Positions 61,754 through 64,000 of a DNA stretch of 64,000 nucleotides are shown here, piece by piece. The notes below the pieces were generated by a model. It saw only the letters and a list, made by a program, of their open reading frames with translations, was not told the origin of the DNA and made no database searches. Source of the stretch: Pacificimonas sp963710205 (lineage in GTDB: Bacteria; Pseudomonadota; Alphaproteobacteria; Sphingomonadales; Sphingomonadaceae); the NCBI GenBank assembly GCA_963710205.1, contig CAVPZG010000007.1, positions 124,001 through 188,000 of the forward strand, read 5' to 3'. The position numbers were made by a program, and so were the translations under genes. How positions within the stretch are numbered: position 1 is the stretch's first letter; each line of letters starts with the position of its first letter.

Positions 61754-62374
61754 ATGAACATAGTTAAACAAGATGCGCTTGGCTCTTTAAAATTCCCTTT
61801 TTCAAATAGTCTCTGGCTGCTCTTGGCGTCGGTCATTATCGGGACGGTGCTGGCGGCCCTGTCCCCCTTCGCTGCTGCAGCGTCGGGTGTATCACCGTCT
61901 TTGTCTGCTTGGCTGGAACAGGCCGGACCTCGCTACCGGATGGACGTTACCCTTCCAGAGGACGCAAACGCGGACCTTCCGCTCAAGCATAAGCAAATCT
62001 GTGAGAATCTTGGAAAAAATCGCGATCTATGCTTTGTCGAGATGTTTGAGACTGGTGCGGTCGAACGAGGCAGTCAGAGCATATTGAAGCTAAAACTGGT
62101 TCGTGGTTCTTCTGCTGAACTTGTATCAAAAATTTCAAAGACATTCAGCGAGGAGAATTTCGAACTGACATCGATGAATGACGAGAGGAGAACGGAACTG
62201 TCGTCGATCAGCCTGAACCTTGATGCCAAATTGCTTCGATTGCAGCGGGAAACCCTTCTCTCCTTGGCCAATTCCGCGAGCGGAGATGAGAAAATAGCCA
62301 TTGAAAGTGAATTGGAGTCCGTACAGCGGGAATTGGTAAAAATAGAAGAAAACATTCTAGAAGAAACATTCTAG
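61754..62374 (+). pseudogene. AT-rich DUF4349-like membrane-anchored protein, truncated
   Basis: 206 aa: an N-terminal membrane segment (LWLLLASVIIGTVLAALSPFAAAA), a beta region, then a long coiled coil (LNLDAKLLRLQRETLLSLAN; SELESVQRELVKIEENI) in the DUF4349 pattern. The frame ends abruptly just after a 14-bp tandem duplication at 62351-62378. The expected C-terminal membrane helix is in the next open frame. GC content is far below the rest of the window, suggesting transfer from a different background. Confidence 0.6.
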
Positions 62375-62378
62375 AAGA
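62351..62378 (+). repeat. Tandem duplication of a 14-bp unit
   Basis: AACATTCTAGAAGA occurs twice in direct succession. Since 14 is not a multiple of three, the second copy shifts the reading frame and brings a TAG into frame at 62372. Confidence 0.85.
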
Positions 62379-62398
62379 AAATAAAATCACTACGGTAG

Positions 62399-62605
62399 AT
62401 GAAATGGAAATCTTTTATAAAACAGGTGACCATTATTACACAAGAAAACGAAAAAGATTATGAAAAATTTTCTTACATATTCATCATCAGTATTTTTGCT
62501 GTTTTTGGTATTGCAATATTGACAACTGTCTATTTTGGAACACTTTATGGCATATTCTCTTGGATGCGAAAACTGGCGAAGCGGTGGAGATTAAATAGGG
62601 CGTAA
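62399..62605 (+). pseudogene. Probable C-terminal membrane fragment of the DUF4349-like gene
   Basis: 68 aa: a charged beginning (IITQENEKDYEKFSYIF) then one strong membrane helix (IISIFAVFGIAILTTVYFGT) and a basic tail RKLAKRWRLNRA. This is the C-terminal helix expected of DUF4349 proteins, and the AT-rich composition matches the preceding piece. It could alternatively be a separate small membrane protein. Confidence 0.5.
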
Positions 62606-62631
62606 AATGAAGCGGCAAGGAGCTGGCCCGG

Positions 62632-62991
62632 TCAAACTGGAATGGTGAGGCGCTGCATTTCTGTCGTTACTACATAATGATCCAGTACCATTTGCGTAAG
62701 CGCATGATCACCGCCTGTCTCGGCGCGCTCATGAAGCGCGTCTAAACCATCACGCGCAGCGTGAAGGGTGATGGGTACAGCATCACCTGCTCTGTTGAAA
62801 ATGACCTTAAGCCGCTCAAACTCAGCCGCTTCCCTTTCCGTGCGGCTGCCGAGATCCTGCACGGCCATCATGAGGAGCGCGCCCACGGTGCCTGCCGTGC
62901 CGCCCGCATAGCTGCCGTCAAGGGCGGGCACGACCTCCAGCATCTGGCTGGCGGCGCAGGCGCTGAGATATTGTTCGGGCGTCAGACTCAT
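62632..62991 (-). CDS. Hypothetical protein coupled to a phosphotransferase
   Basis: 119 aa, mostly helical, no membrane segment. MSLTPEQYLSACAASQMLEV is the N-terminus; the middle has a Gly-rich turn (YAGGTAGTVGALLMMAV). Its start overlaps the phosphotransferase stop by 4 bp, so they are made together. Family not recognised; similar small proteins follow APH-like genes near acyl-CoA dehydrogenases. Confidence 0.65.
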   Translation of the reverse strand: MSLTPEQYLSACAASQMLEVVPALDGSYAGGTAGTVGALLMMAVQDLGSRTEREAAEFERLKVIFNRAGDAVPITLHAARDGLDALHERAETGGDHALTQMVLDHYVVTTEMQRLTIPV

Positions 62992-63974
62992 GCATGTGCC
63001 TCCCTCAGCGCCCGGGCCAGCCCGGCATTATGTTCGCGATAGGGATGCAGGCCAGCCCAGGCGACGACGGGGTCGACGCTGCGGCCGCTGGCGATCTCGG
63101 CGGCGGCGCTGATCCAGATGGCGAGGCCCATATATTGCGCGAACATCCGCCACCAGCGGAAGGCCGCCGGATCGCAGGTCAGGCCGCTCGCCTGTTCCCA
63201 GATGCGGATAGCGCTATCCAATGGAACCGTGGCGGCGACATGGTCACTGCCAAGCGACCAAAGCGGGTCGCAGGCCCAGGCGAGGTCTTCCAGCGGATCG
63301 CCGACATGAACCATTTCCCAGTCGAGTATGGCGGCAACGCGGCCGTCACGGGTCAGGAAATTGCCGCGCCGATAGTCGCCATGCACGACGCAGGACCGCG
63401 CCGGTTTCGGCGGCGGATTGGCGAGCAGCCAGCGCCTGGCGGCGGCGGCAACCGGTTCGGGCTGCACGGCATCCTCCGCGATCACATCGGCCCAGTGGCG
63501 CACGCGGTCTCCGGCGCTTGAGACCGGCAGGCGAAGCGGCGCGGGATCGGCACTGTGGATTGCCCCAAGCGCGCCAAAGAAGTCCTGTCCGATCTGCGCG
63601 CGGGCCTCTCCGAAGGGATCGGCATCGAACAGCCCGCCCGCGTCGCAATCCGGAATTTCACGCATGATGAAACCGGGCGCGCCGAAGGCGTCCGCGTCCT
63701 CCTCAAGGAAGAGCGGTTCCGGAACGGGGACGGTCGTGCCGTAGAACATCTGGATGGCGCGATATTCCGGCAGCCGGTCGGTCTCGATGATGCTTTTCGG
63801 GGGATCGCGGCGAAGGACGAGCGCCTCCGACCGGTCGCCGCTGGCCGCATCGAAACGATAGGTTTCCCGCCCTGCCCCGCCGTGGAAGCGTTTGAGGCCG
63901 GAAATCTGCACGGGCGCTGCCCATTTCCGGGAGAAATAGGCCGCCAGCCGCTCCGCGATCCCATCCATGCTCAT
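62988..63974 (-). CDS. Aminoglycoside-phosphotransferase-like kinase (ACAD10-type)
   Basis: 328-aa protein-kinase-fold phosphotransferase. GGAGRETYRFDAA is the nucleotide loop, SCVVHGDYRRGNFLTRDG the catalytic HxDxxxxN loop, and AAILDWEMVHVGDPLEDLAWACDP the metal-binding DWE region. These genes usually sit with acyl-CoA dehydrogenases in lipid catabolism and probably phosphorylate a hydroxyacyl-CoA or related alcohol, not an antibiotic. The ATG overlaps the upstream stop by 4 bp. Confidence 0.88.
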   Translation of the reverse strand: MSMDGIAERLAAYFSRKWAAPVQISGLKRFHGGAGRETYRFDAASGDRSEALVLRRDPPKSIIETDRLPEYRAIQMFYGTTVPVPEPLFLEEDADAFGAPGFIMREIPDCDAGGLFDADPFGEARAQIGQDFFGALGAIHSADPAPLRLPVSSAGDRVRHWADVIAEDAVQPEPVAAAARRWLLANPPPKPARSCVVHGDYRRGNFLTRDGRVAAILDWEMVHVGDPLEDLAWACDPLWSLGSDHVAATVPLDSAIRIWEQASGLTCDPAAFRWWRMFAQYMGLAIWISAAAEIASGRSVDPVVAWAGLHPYREHNAGLARALREAHA

Positions 63975-64000
63975 GCGAGGTCGAACAGCTCGGTGAAGCC
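63971..64000 (-). CDS. C-terminal end of an upstream gene, cut by the window edge
   Basis: The minus strand at the window end reads GFTELFDLA and a TGA that overlaps the phosphotransferase start. Its context suggests an acyl-CoA dehydrogenase, but nine residues are not diagnostic. Confidence 0.4.
   Translation of the reverse strand, partial: GFTELFDLA

Noticed and set aside
1..64000. tRNA, rRNA, CRISPR arrays, integrases and insertion sequences
   Set aside because: Looked for by eye on both strands; no cloverleaf, regular spaced repeats, transposase or recombinase motifs were found. A tRNAscan-SE and ISfinder run would settle this.

Overview
The window is a GC-rich chromosomal segment from an alphaproteobacterium, most likely a sphingomonad. 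The evidence is a CtrA cell-cycle regulator next to fliI/fliJ, an rsh-pyrE-pdxJ-acpS-lepB operon, a carboxyspermidine-type polyamine pathway, a PQQ alcohol dehydrogenase and intracellular PHB metabolism. The family assignment rests on gene content and order only. No rRNA, tRNA, CRISPR array, integrase or insertion sequence was recognised.

Layout. 0-3 kb: M48 protease, a deaminase and purE-purK. 3-6.5 kb: a GGDEF cyclase, a DEAD-box helicase and gpmA. 6.6-13 kb: a tightly overlapping minus-strand operon rsh-pyrE-pdxJ-acpS-lepB-M14 peptidase, preceded by rpoZ and its terminator, with a divergent RluA-type synthase. 13.8-20.8 kb: P450, a sulfotransferase-like gene coupled to a class IV aminotransferase, an M20 hydrolase, a lower-GC pair (PD40 propeller and Lrp regulator) and TspO. 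20.9-23.5 kb: fliJ-fliI divergent from ctrA. 23.6-30.6 kb: MFS transporter, SDR, VWA protein, GNAT, patatin and a quinohemoprotein alcohol dehydrogenase. 30.7-32.6 kb: a small membrane protein and three small lipoproteins, one OmpA-like. 32.7-35.7 kb: divergent glpK/glpD.

36-44.5 kb is the most interesting stretch. Ornithine decarboxylase has a leader hairpin that masks its Shine-Dalgarno. It is followed by a carboxyspermidine-dehydrogenase-like gene, and a carboxyspermidine decarboxylase lies about 3.6 kb downstream. Between them sit a two-gene unit (a cytoplasmic subtilisin-type protease with a complete triad, translationally coupled to a 239-residue protein of unrecognised family) and a small ECF sigma-factor cluster. 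The protease pair is the best candidate for an undescribed conflict or regulated-proteolysis system.

44.5-64 kb: lipoprotein, glutaryl-CoA dehydrogenase, TrkA/TrkH potassium uptake, 3-hydroxybutyrate dehydrogenase divergent from PHB depolymerase across a perfect 19-bp palindrome, a second SDR, TusA, VOC, an HPt protein, and bfd-bfr behind a candidate iron box. Then come a heavily decayed acetamidase/formamidase, a nitroreductase, a HAD phosphatase, a Cys/Met-metabolism PLP enzyme, pepN, an AT-rich islet with a broken DUF4349-like gene, and a phosphotransferase.

Several genes look frameshifted (bdhA, pepN, a lipoprotein, perhaps the GGDEF leader). Single-base indels in otherwise intact housekeeping genes may be sequencing errors. 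The acetamidase remnant is clearly real decay.
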